DNA from: Phenylobacterium sp. NIBR 498073
GTDB taxonomy: Bacteria; Pseudomonadota; Alphaproteobacteria; Caulobacterales; Caulobacteraceae
DNA length: 64,000 nt
Reading direction: 5' to 3'
NCBI RefSeq assembly: GCF_027286305.1
Contig: NZ_CP114599.1
Span: 620,001 to 684,000, forward strand
Position numbers and translations under genes: made by a program. Positions 1 through 9,711 of this stretch are shown piece after piece. Below the pieces are notes generated by a model. That model made no database searches. It saw only the letters and a program-made list of their open reading frames with translations, and had not been told where the DNA came from. Numbering within the stretch: the first letter of the stretch is position 1; the number at the start of each line of letters is the position of its first letter.

Positions 1-526
1 CGGGGCCCTCGACATAGGACTGGCCCTTGCCCGACGACGACATCACCGGCTTCACGAAGCAGGGGAAGCCGGCGACCTTGGCCGCGCCCTCCGCCAGCTC
101 GGCCTCCGAGGAGGCGAAAGCGTAGGGCGAGGTGGCCAGGGAAAGGGTCTCGGCGGCCAGTCGGCGGATGCCCTCACGGTTCATGGTCAGCTGGGCGGCG
201 CGGGCGGTCGGGATGACGGTCGCCACGCCCTCGGCCTCCAGCTTGACCAGCTCGTCGGTAGCGATGGCCTCGATCTCGGGCACGATCAGGTGCGGGCATT
301 CGGCCAGCACCAGGGCGCGCAGGGCCACGGGGTCGGTCATGGCGATGACGTGGCTGCGGTGGGCCACCTGCATGGCCGGGGCGCCGGCGTAGCGGTCGAC
401 GGCGATGACCTCGCAGCCGAGCCGCTGCAGCTCGATGGCGACTTCCTTGCCGAGCTCGCCCGAGCCCAGCAGCATGACCCTGACGGCCGACGGCGAGAGC
501 GGGGTTCCGAGACGCATGCGGGCCAT
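1..526 (-). CDS. purT: Formate-dependent phosphoribosylglycinamide formyltransferase 2, partial (N-terminal part)
   Basis: PurT makes formyl-GAR from GAR, formate and ATP in cytoplasmic purine synthesis. Only the first ~175 of roughly 390 residues are present; the gene runs off the left edge. Visible are the nucleotide-binding [14 protein letters not shown] near residue 18, the [20 protein letters not shown] segment, [11 protein letters not shown] near residue 113, and the start of the ATP-grasp domain, [12 protein letters not shown]. All match the family closely. Two in-frame ATGs at 526 and 517 could be the start; neither has a strong ribosome site. It follows tkt on the same strand with 80 bp between them, occupied by a hairpin. 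Seen: motifs and truncation. Known: family function. Confidence 0.93.
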   Translation of the reverse strand, partial: MARMRLGTPLSPSAVRVMLLGSGELGKEVAIELQRLGCEVIAVDRYAGAPAMQVAHRSHVIAMTDPVALRALVLAECPHLIVPEIEAIATDELVKLEAEGVATVIPTARAAQLTMNREGIRRLAAETLSLATSPYAFASSEAELAEGAAKVAGFPCFVKPVMSSSGKGQSYVEGP

Positions 527-545
527 CCTGGCAGGTAGTTGGAGA

Positions 546-583
546 TCAGCCGCGAAAACCTGCCGATAGGCTTCCGCGGCTGA
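546..583 (-). terminator. Hairpin between tkt and purT
   Basis: Nine-base perfect arms (TCAGCCGCG at 546-554 and CGCGGCTGA at 575-583) enclose a 20-nt loop that can itself fold weakly. It lies directly after the tkt stop and before purT. There is no run of T, so it could be a 3' stabilising hairpin, a weak terminator or an attenuator. The loop and part of the right arm repeat 18 bases found inside tkt at 804-821. Confidence 0.4.
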
Positions 584-606
584 CGATGGAGGCGGGCCGG
601 CCCAGC

Positions 607-2577
607 TTAGCCGAGCTTGGCCTTCGCGGCGGCGGCGACGGCTTCGGCGGTGATGCCGAATTCCTTGTACAGGCGGTCGGCCGGCGCGCTGGCGCCCCAG
701 CCGTGCATGCCGACGAAGACGCCGTTTTCACCGATGAACCGCTCCCAGCCGAAGCTGGCCGCCGCCTCGACGGCGACGCGCACCGGCGCCTTGCCGATGG
801 TCGCCTGCCGATAGGCTTCCGGTTGGGCGTCGAACAGTTCCCAGCAGGGGGTGGAGACGACGCGGGTCGGAACGCCCTCGGCTTCCAGCAGGCCCTGGGC
901 CGCGACGGCGATCGAGACTTCGGTGCCCGAGGCGAAGATGGTCACCTTGGCTTCGCCGCTGGCGGCCTTCAGCTCGTAGGCGCCCTTGGCCGAGAGGTTT
1001 TCCGGGGCGCTGTCGCGCACCGCCGGGACCTTCTGGCGCGACAGGGCCATGAACGCAGGGGTCTTCTTCGACTGCAGCGCGACCTTCCAGCACTCGGCGG
1101 TCTCCACCGCGTCGGCCGGGCGGAAGACGTTGAGGTTGGGCATGGCGCGCATGCTGGCCAGGTGCTCGATCGGCTGGTGGGTCGGGCCGTCCTCGCCGAC
1201 GCCGATGGAGTCGTGGGTCATCACGTGGACCACCCGCACGCCCATCAGCGCGCCCAGGCGGATCGCCGGGCGGCTGTAGTCCGAGAACACCATGAACGCC
1301 CCGCCGTAGGGGATGACGCCGCCGTGCAGGGCCATGCCGTTCATCGCCGCAGCCATGCCGAACTCGCGCACGCCGTAGTTCACGTAGCGGCCGGCATAGT
1401 CGGGGGTGTCGAAGATCGCGGTGTTCTTGACGAATGTGTTGTTCGAGCCGGTCAGGTCGGCCGAACCGCCGACCATTTCCGGGATCGCCGGGAACAGCGC
1501 GTCCAGCGCCGAGCCCGAATGCTGGCGGGTGGCGGCGGCCGGCTTGGCGCTCGCGGCTTCGGCGATGTGGGCGTCCAGGCGTTCGAAGGCGTCCGCCGGC
1601 AGCTCGCCCTTGATGGCGCGGGTGAACTCGGCGGCGTGGTTCGAGGCGGCCAGGCGCTTTTCCCAGCCCTTGCGGTCCTTGGCGCCGCGGCGACCGGCCG
1701 AACGCCAGGGCTTCACGACCTCGTCCGGGATCGCGAACGCCTCGGCCGACCAGCCCATCTTGGCGCGGGTGGCGGCGATCTCGGTCGCGCCCAGGGCCGC
1801 GCCGTGGGTCTTGTGGTGACCTTCCATGGTCGCCGCGCCCTTGCCGATCTTGGTCTTGCAGGCGATCAGCGAGGGACGGTTCTGCTTGGTGGCCCAGGCC
1901 AGCGCCCGGCGGATCTGGCCGTAGTCGTGCCCGTCGATCGACTTCACCGCCCAGCCGGCGGCCTTGAAGCGGGCGACCTGGTCGCCGGTCTCGGCCAGCG
2001 ACACCGCGCCGTCGATGGTCACGTCGTTGTCGTCCCAGAGAACGGTCAGCTTGTTCAGCTTCAGGCGGCCGGCCAGGCTGATCGCCTCATGGCTGACGCC
2101 CTCCATCAGGCAGCCGTCGCCGCAGATCACCCAGGTGCGGTGGTCGACTAGGTCGGCGCCGAAGCGGGCGGCCAGGTGACGCTCGGCCATCGCCATGCCG
2201 ACGCTGGTGGCCAGGCCCTGGCCCAGCGGGCCGGTCGTGGTCTCGACGCCCGGGGTGTGGCCGTATTCGGGATGGCCGGCGGTGTTGGAGCCCCACTGGC
2301 GGAAGTTCTTGATCTGCTCCAGCGTCATCGCCTTGAAGCCGGTCAGGTGCAGCAGCGAGTAGAGCAGCATCGAGCCGTGGCCGGCCGACAGCACGAAGCG
2401 GTCGCGGTCAGCCCAGTCGGGCGCGCTGGCGTCGAACTTGAGGAACTTGCTCCACAGCACCGTGGCGACGTCGGCCATGCCCATCGGCATGCCGGGGTGT
2501 CCCGAGGCCGCCTGCTCGACGGCGTCCATCGAGAGCACGCGAATGGCGTCGGCCATGGTTTGCAGCGGTGCGGGCAT
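607..2577 (-). CDS. tkt: Transketolase
   Basis: Thiamine-diphosphate enzyme that moves two-carbon ketol units between sugar phosphates in the pentose-phosphate and Calvin-type pathways; cytoplasmic dimer. The 656-residue product has the normal family length. Seen: [13 protein letters not shown] near the N-terminus, [13 protein letters not shown], the ThDP/Mg motif [12 protein letters not shown] with [10 protein letters not shown] downstream, the catalytic-glutamate segment [14 protein letters not shown], and [16 protein letters not shown] chose the ATG at 2577 ([14 protein letters not shown]) because the 26 residues possible upstream are unlike transketolase. purT lies downstream in the same direction. 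The divergent DUF4164/zapA pair begins about 160 bp upstream, so both promoters should lie in 2578-2739. Confidence 0.96.
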   Translation of the reverse strand: MPAPLQTMADAIRVLSMDAVEQAASGHPGMPMGMADVATVLWSKFLKFDASAPDWADRDRFVLSAGHGSMLLYSLLHLTGFKAMTLEQIKNFRQWGSNTAGHPEYGHTPGVETTTGPLGQGLATSVGMAMAERHLAARFGADLVDHRTWVICGDGCLMEGVSHEAISLAGRLKLNKLTVLWDDNDVTIDGAVSLAETGDQVARFKAAGWAVKSIDGHDYGQIRRALAWATKQNRPSLIACKTKIGKGAATMEGHHKTHGAALGATEIAATRAKMGWSAEAFAIPDEVVKPWRSAGRRGAKDRKGWEKRLAASNHAAEFTRAIKGELPADAFERLDAHIAEAASAKPAAATRQHSGSALDALFPAIPEMVGGSADLTGSNNTFVKNTAIFDTPDYAGRYVNYGVREFGMAAAMNGMALHGGVIPYGGAFMVFSDYSRPAIRLGALMGVRVVHVMTHDSIGVGEDGPTHQPIEHLASMRAMPNLNVFRPADAVETAECWKVALQSKKTPAFMALSRQKVPAVRDSAPENLSAKGAYELKAASGEAKVTIFASGTEVSIAVAAQGLLEAEGVPTRVVSTPCWELFDAQPEAYRQATIGKAPVRVAVEAAASFGWERFIGENGVFVGMHGWGASAPADRLYKEFGITAEAVAAAAKAKLG

Positions 2578-2739
2578 TATCTGTTCCGGTGAGTCTGGCG
2601 GGGAAGAGTGCGGGAATTTGCGCGCGCCCCTCGCACGCGAGGCTTGCAGGGTCAAGGAAACGTCACGCCACAGTCCGGCTTTCGGCGCAAGGCCGACGCA
2701 GTCTATAGATTAACGGACACAGTTTCGGAGCGCGGGAAT

Positions 2740-3024
2740 ATGCGGGAGCCGGCGGGCGAAAGCCCTCTCGAGCAGGCCGTGAAACGGCTGGACCGGGCGA
2801 TCTCTCAACTCGAGCAACGCCTTGCGGGCGGGGCCGGGCAGGGGGGCGGGGACCTGTTCGACCAAGGCGGCGGCCGGCTGGTGGCCGAGCTTGAAAAGGC
2901 CAAGGTGCGCGAGCGCGAGCTGGAGGAAGCCGGCGCCGAAGCCTCTGCGGCCCTGGGTCGCGCCATCGCCGAGATCAAGGCGGCGCTGGCCGGCGAACCT
3001 GCGCAAGAGACCGAGGAGGCGTAG
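2740..3024 (+). CDS. DUF4164 coiled-coil protein, ZauP-like partner of ZapA
   Basis: A 94-residue, mostly helical protein with strong coiled-coil character (SPLEQAVKRLDRAISQLEQRL, then LVAELEKAKVRERELEEAGAEA) and no membrane segment. It lies five bases ahead of zapA on the same strand, an arrangement conserved in alphaproteobacteria. In Caulobacter, a small coiled-coil protein encoded upstream of zapA (ZauP) binds ZapA and tightens the cytokinetic Z-ring. By position and shape this is its likely counterpart, but coiled coils are too low in information for me to assert orthology. The ATG at 2740 was preferred to an upstream one because the latter would extend into tkt promoter DNA. Confidence 0.8.
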   Translation: MREPAGESPLEQAVKRLDRAISQLEQRLAGGAGQGGGDLFDQGGGRLVAELEKAKVRERELEEAGAEASAALGRAIAEIKAALAGEPAQETEEA

Positions 3025-3029
3025 AGGCC

Positions 3030-3356
3030 ATGGCTCAGGTCAACATCACCGTCAACGGCCGCCCCTATGCGGTCGGCTGCGAGGACGGCCAGGAACACCA
3101 CCTGCTGGAGCTGGCCCGGCTGTTCGACCGCCAGGTGCGCCAGGTGTCCGAGGACATGGGCCAGCTGGGCGAGACGCGGCTGTTCCTGATGGGCGCCCTG
3201 CTGCTGGCCGACGAACTTTCCGACCTGCGAGGCCGTCTCTCGGTGGTGCAGGCCGAACTCGCCCGCTTCCAGTCCGACCAGGCCCGGGTGGAGACCCGCG
3301 CCGTCGGCGCCCTGGAAAACGCCGCCAAGCGCATCGAAAAGCTGGCGCAGGGATAG
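3030..3356 (+). CDS. zapA: Cell division protein ZapA
   Basis: ZapA cross-links FtsZ filaments and helps condense the Z-ring at the division site. The 108-residue product shows the family pattern: an N-terminal beta hairpin (VNITVNGRPYAVGCEDGQE), the conserved LLELARLFDRQVRQV helix, and a long C-terminal coiled coil including LFLMGALLLADELSDL. Length matches. It forms an operon with the coiled-coil gene just upstream (five bases apart). The order zapA, 6S RNA, ygfA that follows is also found in gammaproteobacteria. Confidence 0.93.
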   Translation: MAQVNITVNGRPYAVGCEDGQEHHLLELARLFDRQVRQVSEDMGQLGETRLFLMGALLLADELSDLRGRLSVVQAELARFQSDQARVETRAVGALENAAKRIEKLAQG

Positions 3357-3360
3357 TGAG

Positions 3361-3492
3361 TGTCATCCCGGTTTGCGAAGCAAGACCGGGACCCATGAAC
3401 ACCTGATCTCTCGGGAGAGTCCCAACCCAGCCCATTCCGCAATACGGCGCGAATGGGTCCCGGTCCTCGGCTGGGCCGAAACCGGGATGACA
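3361..3492. repeat. Composite REP-like palindromic repeat, copy A
   Basis: Begins TGTCATCCCGGTTTGCGAAG and ends ACCGGGATGACA, so the two ends are inverted copies of one another. Internal segments ACCGGGACCCAT and ATGGGTCCCGGT also face each other. The same ends recur at 13455-13491, 23388-23524 and 31720-31810. This copy lies between zapA and the 6S RNA on the plus strand; the other three lie between convergent genes. No open reading frame is plausible inside. Confidence 0.85.
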
Positions 3493-3548
3493 GCTTTTGG
3501 CGGTCCGCCCCGCTTGTTCCCGACGCCCCGCCGCCCTACCTTGGGTCC

Positions 3549-3718
3549 CGGCGGGTCATGCTGTGGCTCTCGTCGAAGGCAATCTATCCCAGAGACCTTA
3601 ATTTCTTCGAAGGGATCTGTCCCTGCCTGGTCCCGTGGGGCCAGGCACTACGGAGCCCACCTGGTTAGCCAGGTCCGAGGGGATAAAACCGACCTTCACG
3701 GCTCTCGCGGCGCCGCCA
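3549..3718 (+). ncRNA. ssrS: 6S RNA
   Basis: 6S RNA binds the housekeeping RNA polymerase holoenzyme and mimics an open promoter. Support: position exactly between zapA and the 5-formyl-THF cyclo-ligase gene, as in many proteobacteria, and a long hairpin-like layout. GGCGG at the 5' end faces CCGCC near 3713, GAAGGCAATCTATCCC near 3575 faces GGGGATAAAACCGACCTTC near 3680-3696, and an apical CCTGG...CCAGG stem carries loop-side GTGGGGCCAGGCAC. An unpaired centre remains around 3592-3612. Ends are estimates from the outer stem. A weak promoter (TTGTTC at 3514-3519 with GCCCTACC at 3533-3540) fits a start near 3548. A covariance-model search would settle it. Confidence 0.82.
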
Positions 3719-3740
3719 CCCTTCGCGCTAAGCTCGCGCG

Positions 3741-4316
3741 GTGAACCTTCCTCCTGACAAAACGAAACTTCGAAGCGTGCTGCGCAAGCGCCGGCGGGCC
3801 CTCGATGCGGCGCGGCCGGACGCCGCCCAGGCCGCCGCCGCGGCCTTGCCGCTCGACGCGCTGCCGGCCTTCGAGTGGTTCGCCAGCTACCATGCGGTGG
3901 GCTCCGAGCTCGATCCGGCCCCGCTGGCCGCGCGGCTGGTCAACGCCGGCGGCCGCCTGGCCCTGCCGGTGACGATGGCGGCCGACGCGCCGCTGATCTT
4001 CCGGGCCTGGCGGGCGGGCGATGCGCCGCAGACCGACGCCTTCGGCGTGCCGACGCCGCCGCCCGAGGCGCCGCAGGTGACGCCGAGCCTGGTGATCTGC
4101 CCGCTGCTGGCCTTCGACAAGGCCGGCGGTCGTCTGGGCCAGGGCGGCGGGCACTACGACCGCACCCTGGCGGCGTTGCGGGCGCGTGGTCCGGTGTTCG
4201 TGCTGGGCCTGGCCTATGCCGGCCAGGAGGTCGAGGCCCTGGTCATGGAGCCGCACGACCAAAGGCTGGACGCCATCCTCACGGAAAACGGGTATACGGA
4301 GGTCCGAAAGGACTAA
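3741..4316 (+). CDS. ygfA: 5-formyltetrahydrofolate cyclo-ligase
   Basis: Converts 5-formyl-THF to 5,10-methenyl-THF using ATP, returning it to the one-carbon pool. The 191-residue protein has N-terminal basic residues (TKLRSVLRKRRRALD) for phosphate binding, the central FRAWRAGD segment and the signature GGRLGQGGGHYDRTLA near residue 132, with HDQRLDAILTENG at the end. The start is GTG; no ATG lies upstream in frame. Its 5' end is about 22 bp after the estimated 3' end of 6S RNA, so the two are probably co-transcribed and the leader RNA processed. The ymdB gene follows after six bases. Confidence 0.92.
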   Translation: MNLPPDKTKLRSVLRKRRRALDAARPDAAQAAAAALPLDALPAFEWFASYHAVGSELDPAPLAARLVNAGGRLALPVTMAADAPLIFRAWRAGDAPQTDAFGVPTPPPEAPQVTPSLVICPLLAFDKAGGRLGQGGGHYDRTLAALRARGPVFVLGLAYAGQEVEALVMEPHDQRLDAILTENGYTEVRKD

Positions 4317-4322
4317 TTCCGC

Positions 4323-5159
4323 ATGCGCTTTGCTTTCTTCGGGGACGTGGTCGGCCGGGCCGGCCGCGAGGGCCTCGCCGATCACCTGCCGCACCTGCGC
4401 CGCGCGCTGGGGCTCGAGTTCGTGATCATCAACGCCGAGAACGCGGCGGCCGGCTTCGGGATCACCGAGAGCACCGCGCGCGAACTGTTCGACGCCGGCG
4501 CCGACTGCCTGACCCTGGGCAACCACTCCTGGGACCAGAAGGAAGCGCTGACCTACATCGTGCGCGAACCGCGGCTGATCCGGCCGCTGAACTATCCGGT
4601 GCTGGCCGACGCGCCGGGCCGCGGCGCCAATCTGTTCGAGACGCGGGAAGGCAAGCGGATCGTAGTGATCAACCTGCTCGGCCGGGTGCACATGGATTCG
4701 CTCGACGACCCGTTCGCCGCCGTCGACCGCGAGCTGGACAAGGCCCCGCTGGGCATGGTCGCCGACGCTGTGGTGGTCGACATGCACGCCGAGGCGACCA
4801 GCGAGAAGATGGCCATGGGCCACTTCTGCGACGGCCGCGCCAGCCTGGTGGTGGGCACCCACACCCACGTGCCGACCGCCGACTGCCAGATCCTGCCGGG
4901 CGGCACCGCCTACCAGACCGACGCCGGCGCCTGCGCCGACTATGACAGCGTCATCGGCAACCAGAAGGAAGAGCCGCTGCGCCGGTTCACCACCCGCATC
5001 TCCGGAGGCCGCTACAAGCCTGCCGAGGGACCGGCGACGGTCTGCGGCGTGTTCGTCGAGACCGACGACTCCAGCGGCCTTGCGCGGCGGGTCGAGCCGA
5101 TCCGCATCGGCGGCCGGCTCAGCCAGCAGGTGCCGCAGGTGGACCTGGCGAGCGCCTAG
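4323..5159 (+). CDS. YmdB-family metallophosphoesterase
   Basis: A 278-residue cytoplasmic dimetal phosphodiesterase of the TIGR00282/YmdB family; characterised members hydrolyse 2',3'-cyclic nucleotides and affect mRNA processing or developmental fate. Seen metal-ligand motifs: GDVVGRAG at residues 7-14, NAENAAAGFGI near 38, LGNHSWDQKE near 66, VVDMHAEATSEK near 155 and VGTHTHVPTAD near 180. Length is typical. It sits six bases after ygfA, so the two are an operon with 6S RNA. Its TAG stop overlaps the stop of the opposing EF-hand gene in a shared CTAG (5156-5159). Confidence 0.9.
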   Translation: MRFAFFGDVVGRAGREGLADHLPHLRRALGLEFVIINAENAAAGFGITESTARELFDAGADCLTLGNHSWDQKEALTYIVREPRLIRPLNYPVLADAPGRGANLFETREGKRIVVINLLGRVHMDSLDDPFAAVDRELDKAPLGMVADAVVVDMHAEATSEKMAMGHFCDGRASLVVGTHTHVPTADCQILPGGTAYQTDAGACADYDSVIGNQKEEPLRRFTTRISGGRYKPAEGPATVCGVFVETDDSSGLARRVEPIRIGGRLSQQVPQVDLASA

Positions 5160-5737
5160 CGCGCCAGGCGCGGGCGCAGGGCGTCGAGCGTCAGCTTGCC
5201 GTCCTGGTCGGCGTCGAGGATCTCCAAACGCCGGCGGGCGGCCTTGGCCCATTCCTCGCTGCTGACCCGCTGGTTGAGGTCGGCGTCGGCGCCGCGCACC
5301 GGCTGGGCCTCGTTGATCAGCGAGAACCGAGCCGCCCCGACCCGCGGCTCGCGCTTGTCGGTCCGGCGCACGAGCGGACGCTTGCCGGGCGGGCCGCCGG
5401 GACCGAGGTCCATACGGGTGATCTCGGGCGCGATCTTGGTCTCGTAGGCGCTGTTCTCCGGGCCGTCGACCTGGCCGTCGTCGTCGGCGTCCAGCACCTT
5501 GAAGAAGCGCATGGCGTCGTCGCGGAACTCGGCCAGTGTCAGCGTCCCGTCCTTGTCGGCGTCGGCCGCGGCGAACCAGTCGGCCAGGCCGTCCTGCCCG
5601 CGGAACGGCTCGCCCGACGGGCTGAGGAACAGGCGCACGTGCTCGCCGGGACCGGCCGGGCCTCCCTGCGGCGGACCCGGCTGGGCGAGAGCAGGCGTGG
5701 CGGCGAGCAGCGCGGCGGCGATGGCGATACGAAGCAT
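5156..5737 (-). CDS. Secreted EF-hand calcium-binding protein
   Basis: A 193-residue protein with a cleavable signal peptide (MLRIAIAAALLAATPALAQ) and four EF-hand-type loops: DADKDGTLTLAE, DADDDGQVDGPE, DADLNQRVSSEE and DADQDGKLTLDA. The third lacks the usual central glycine and may bind calcium weakly. The loops form an N-terminal pair and a C-terminal pair joined by a basic, proline-rich linker (GGPPGKRPLVRRTDKREPR). Probably a periplasmic calcium sensor or buffer; no enzyme domain is visible. Convergent with and overlapping the ymdB stop by four bases. Confidence 0.85.
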   Translation of the reverse strand: MLRIAIAAALLAATPALAQPGPPQGGPAGPGEHVRLFLSPSGEPFRGQDGLADWFAAADADKDGTLTLAEFRDDAMRFFKVLDADDDGQVDGPENSAYETKIAPEITRMDLGPGGPPGKRPLVRRTDKREPRVGAARFSLINEAQPVRGADADLNQRVSSEEWAKAARRRLEILDADQDGKLTLDALRPRLAR

Positions 5738-5839
5738 GAGAAACCCTTGCGCGCCCGTCCCGGCGCCGGGCGGTCTAGCTGGACCGGCGGTGCGGCCAAA
5801 GCGGGGCGCGCTTGTAACCGGCCTGAAACTCAGGGGAGC

Positions 5840-6040
5840 TCAGGGGGTCTTGCGGTCGCGCGCGGCGACGCTGATCCCGCCGCTCCCCCAGTTCTCGTGC
5901 GGCACCTCATCGATCACCACGAAGGTCGAGGCCGGGTTCTTGTTCAGCACCTTGACCAGCAGGTCGGTCGTCCCGGCGATCAGTTCGGCCTTCTGTTCTT
6001 CGGTGGCGCCGGCGGTGATGCGGATGTTGACGTAGGGCAT
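5840..6040 (-). CDS. 4-oxalocrotonate tautomerase family protein
   Basis: A 66-residue protein starting MPYVNIRITAG; removal of Met exposes the catalytic Pro1 of the tautomerase superfamily. The helix EEQKAELIAGTTDLLVKVL and the strand TFVVIDEVPHENWGSGG match small 4-OT enzymes, which act as hexamers on 2-hydroxymuconate-type dienols. Substrate cannot be inferred: no aromatic meta-cleavage genes flank it. The start ATG at 6040 is preceded by AGGAG (in the reversed sequence), supporting the short form over longer readings. Confidence 0.88.
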   Translation of the reverse strand: MPYVNIRITAGATEEQKAELIAGTTDLLVKVLNKNPASTFVVIDEVPHENWGSGGISVAARDRKTP

Positions 6041-6145
6041 GGGGGCTCCTGGCGGGTTGCAGGCCAGACTTAGGCCCGGCCCGTGCGATTGCAAAGCTGC
6101 GCGCCCGGCCCCATCGTCAGTTGCGAAACGCCACGGAGCTTCCCG

Positions 6146-6496
6146 ATGACCCGCTTTATCGCCCGCGTGATCTTCGCCGCGCTGGGCCTCGCGCTCGCCG
6201 CCTATCTGCTCAAGGGGGTGGGTTACGACAGCTTCGTCGACCTGCTGTTGGCGGCAGTGCTGCTGGGGGTGCTGAACGCTGTGGTGCGGCCGATCCTGTT
6301 CATCCTCACCCTGCCGCTGACCATCGTCACCCTGGGGCTGTTCCTGCTGGTGCTGAACGCGGCGATGATCGGGCTGGTGGCCTGGATGCTGCCCGGCTTC
6401 TGGGTGCACGGCTTCTGGTCCGGCGTCGCCGCGGCGATCATCACCGGCCTGGCCAGCTGGGCCGGCGGCGTGGTGATCGGGGACGCAAAGCGGTAG
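6146..6496 (+). CDS. Phage-holin-4-like (PF04020-type) small membrane protein
   Basis: A 116-residue, very hydrophobic protein with four probable membrane helices (starting near residues 5, 28, 50 and 85). The LLGVLNAVVRPILFILTLPL segment with LTIVTLGLFLLVLNA is the signature of the family named phage holin family 4. Despite the name, members are common housekeeping inner-membrane proteins of unknown role, and there are no phage genes nearby. The ATG at 6146 is preceded by GGAG and gives the family length. Convergent with groEL; a terminator lies between. Confidence 0.85.
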   Translation: MTRFIARVIFAALGLALAAYLLKGVGYDSFVDLLLAAVLLGVLNAVVRPILFILTLPLTIVTLGLFLLVLNAAMIGLVAWMLPGFWVHGFWSGVAAAIITGLASWAGGVVIGDAKR

Positions 6497-6501
6497 CGGC
6501 A

Positions 6502-6533
6502 AAGAAAAAGGGCGGAGCCTCGCGGCCCCGCCC
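6502..6533 (-). terminator. Rho-independent terminator of groESL
   Basis: On the minus strand GGGCGGGGCC, loop GCGA, GGCTCCGCCC is followed by TTTTTCTTT. The stem is ten pairs with one G-U. It lies 27 bp beyond the groEL stop and could also serve the opposing small membrane gene weakly. Confidence 0.88.
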
Positions 6534-6560
6534 TTCGTCATTTCGAAGCTAAGCTTGGAC

Positions 6561-8213
<1,653 letters not shown>

Positions 8214-8254
8214 TCAATAGAAGTGGATGGGGAGGAAGGACGAAGGAGGGGTGG

Positions 8255-8542
8255 TTACTCGACCACGCCCAGGACGTCGCTTTCCTTCATGATCAGCAGG
8301 TCCTTGCCGTCGATCTTGACCTCGGTGCCCGACCACTTGCCGAACAGGATGCGGTCGCCGGCCTTCACGTCGAGCGGCTGAAGCTTGCCGTTGTCGTCAC
8401 GGGCGCCAGGGCCGACGGCGACGACTTCGCCTTCCTGCGGCTTTTCCTTGGCGGTGTCGGGGATGATGATCCCGCCCTTGGTCTTTTCTTCTTCCTCGAC
8501 GCGCTTCACGAGGACGCGGTCTCCCAGAGGACGAAACGCCAT
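8255..8542 (-). CDS. groES: 10 kDa co-chaperonin GroES
   Basis: Lid of the GroEL chamber. The 95-residue protein has the conserved [23 protein letters not shown], the mobile-loop region around [34 protein letters not shown] and [18 protein letters not shown]. Length and order are standard. First gene of the groESL operon, with a CIRCE element 60 bp upstream. Confidence 0.98.
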   Translation of the reverse strand: MAFRPLGDRVLVKRVEEEEKTKGGIIIPDTAKEKPQEGEVVAVGPGARDDNGKLQPLDVKAGDRILFGKWSGTEVKIDGKDLLIMKESDVLGVVE

Positions 8543-8601
8543 ATCTTATGTCTCCGTTCGGGACGGTTGAATGCCTGTCGGTCAGCCTCCGGGTGCGGCC
8601 G

Positions 8602-8628
8602 TTAGCAGCCGCGACCCCTGAGTGCTAA
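8602..8628 (-). promoter_or_regulatory. CIRCE operator for HrcA
   Basis: TTAGCAGCC (8602-8610), nine-base spacer, GAGTGCTAA (8620-8628). The canonical CIRCE is TTAGCACTC-N9-GAGTGCTAA, so one arm is perfect and the other matches six of nine bases. Position upstream of groES and just after the putative promoter fits HrcA repression. Confidence 0.88.
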
Positions 8629-8638
8629 CGCAGGGCGG

Positions 8639-8667
8639 AGGTAGGGAACGCTCCGAAGGGAGTCAAG
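8639..8667 (-). promoter_or_regulatory. Likely sigma-32 type promoter of groESL
   Basis: Reading on the minus strand, CTTGAC (8667-8662) is followed after 15 bases by CCCTACCT (8646-8639). The spacing and the CTTGA/CCC pattern resemble heat-shock promoters, though the -10 is imperfect. The start would fall about 8630, next to the CIRCE element. Confidence 0.5.
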
Positions 8668-8761
8668 CACGGCGCACGACGGTTTTTGATTCCGCTTGGT
8701 TACCGGCACGCGCCGCAGATAGGGTCGGACCCGAGGGAACACCAGGAGAAGTAACACCACC

Positions 8762-9181
8762 ATGCGCCGCATTTTCGCGCTCGCCGGCCTCTGCGCCTTG
8801 GCCGCCGCCACCACCGCCCAGGCCGAGGCCTGGACCCCCTACGCCAAGACCGCCAACGGGCTCGAATGGTCCTATGACGCCGATTATTCATACCGCGACA
8901 CCCTGACGGGCCGCGTGGTCGTGATGCAGGCGGTCGGCAAGCCGGGCGCCGAACCGCGCATGGGGCCGTCCGGCCCTGGCAAGGCCGACGGGGTCGGCTT
9001 CGTCACCGCCGTCGACTGCAGCGGCAAGTCGATGATCAGCCTCGGCGGCTATTCGCCGAAGAAGCCGCTGGAGCTGTCGGCGACCTGGCGCACCGCCACC
9101 CCCGGCGCGGCCAAGAGCGCCGAGGACAAGGCGCTGGTCGAGGCGGTCTGCAAGAACACCTCGGGCCTGGCCGCGAAATAG
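8762..9181 (+). CDS. Hypothetical secreted protein, possibly surface-adhesin-E-like
   Basis: A 139-residue protein with a clear signal peptide (MRRIFALAGLCALAAATTAQAEA) and a small, Gly/Ser-rich mature part of about 118 residues. Aromatic residues at GLEWSYDADYSY followed by a beta-rich stretch and two cysteines (VDCSG, VCKNTS) that could form a disulphide recall the small adhesin-E-like periplasmic or outer-membrane fold. That likeness is only suggestive. An AGGAG ribosome site precedes the ATG. It is divergent from groES and monocistronic. Confidence 0.75.
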   Translation: MRRIFALAGLCALAAATTAQAEAWTPYAKTANGLEWSYDADYSYRDTLTGRVVVMQAVGKPGAEPRMGPSGPGKADGVGFVTAVDCSGKSMISLGGYSPKKPLELSATWRTATPGAAKSAEDKALVEAVCKNTSGLAAK

Positions 9182-9261
9182 CCGGCGAACCGGCGGGGCT
9201 GCTGACAGGTTTGCGTCAGTCCCGCCGCTAAGGCTGGCGGTTGACGATCGGAGGACACGCC

Positions 9262-9645
9262 ATGCTCGACCACATCGGATTGACCGTCAGCGACTTCGCC
9301 CGGGCGCGGGCCTTCTACGACGCCGCGCTCGCGCCGTTGGGCGTGGCCATGGTGATGGAGGTGACGCCCGAGCAGACCGGCGGCTCCAGCCATCTCGGCT
9401 ATGGTTCGGACGGCAGGCCCTATTTCTGGATCGGCGACGCCGGCGCGACGACCGGCGCCCTGCACGTCGCCTTCACCGCGCCCGACCGCGCCACGGTCGA
9501 CGCCTTCTATGCGGCCGCCCTGGCCGCCGGCGGGCGCGACAACGGCGCGCCGGGCCTGCGCGAGCACTATCACCCGACCTATTACGGGGCCTTCGTGCTC
9601 GATCCCGACGGACACAACATCGAAGCCGTCTGCCACCAGGGCTGA
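9262..9645 (+). CDS. VOC-family (glyoxalase/bleomycin-resistance fold) protein
   Basis: A 127-residue protein with paired beta-alpha-beta-beta-beta halves: MLDHIGLTVSDFARARAFYD at the start, HVAFTAPDRATVDAFYAAAL in the middle and YYGAFVLDPDGHNIEAVCH at the end. His4, the central histidine and the terminal glutamate occupy the usual metal positions. The family covers lyases, dioxygenases and resistance proteins; this subgroup (PFAM Glyoxalase-like, often called lactoylglutathione lyase-like) has no firm substrate. ATG at 9262 has GGAGG at a good distance. Confidence 0.88.
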   Translation: MLDHIGLTVSDFARARAFYDAALAPLGVAMVMEVTPEQTGGSSHLGYGSDGRPYFWIGDAGATTGALHVAFTAPDRATVDAFYAAALAAGGRDNGAPGLREHYHPTYYGAFVLDPDGHNIEAVCHQG

Positions 9646-9711
9646 GCGGCCCGCGAGAAAATGTCGGGATTGCGGCTGGCGATACCGACCGGTCGCTCCC
9701 ATGTCACCATC

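Noticed and set aside
6146..6496. A phage holin suggesting a prophage
   Set aside because: The family is named after phage holins, but members are common chromosomal membrane proteins and no phage gene lies nearby.
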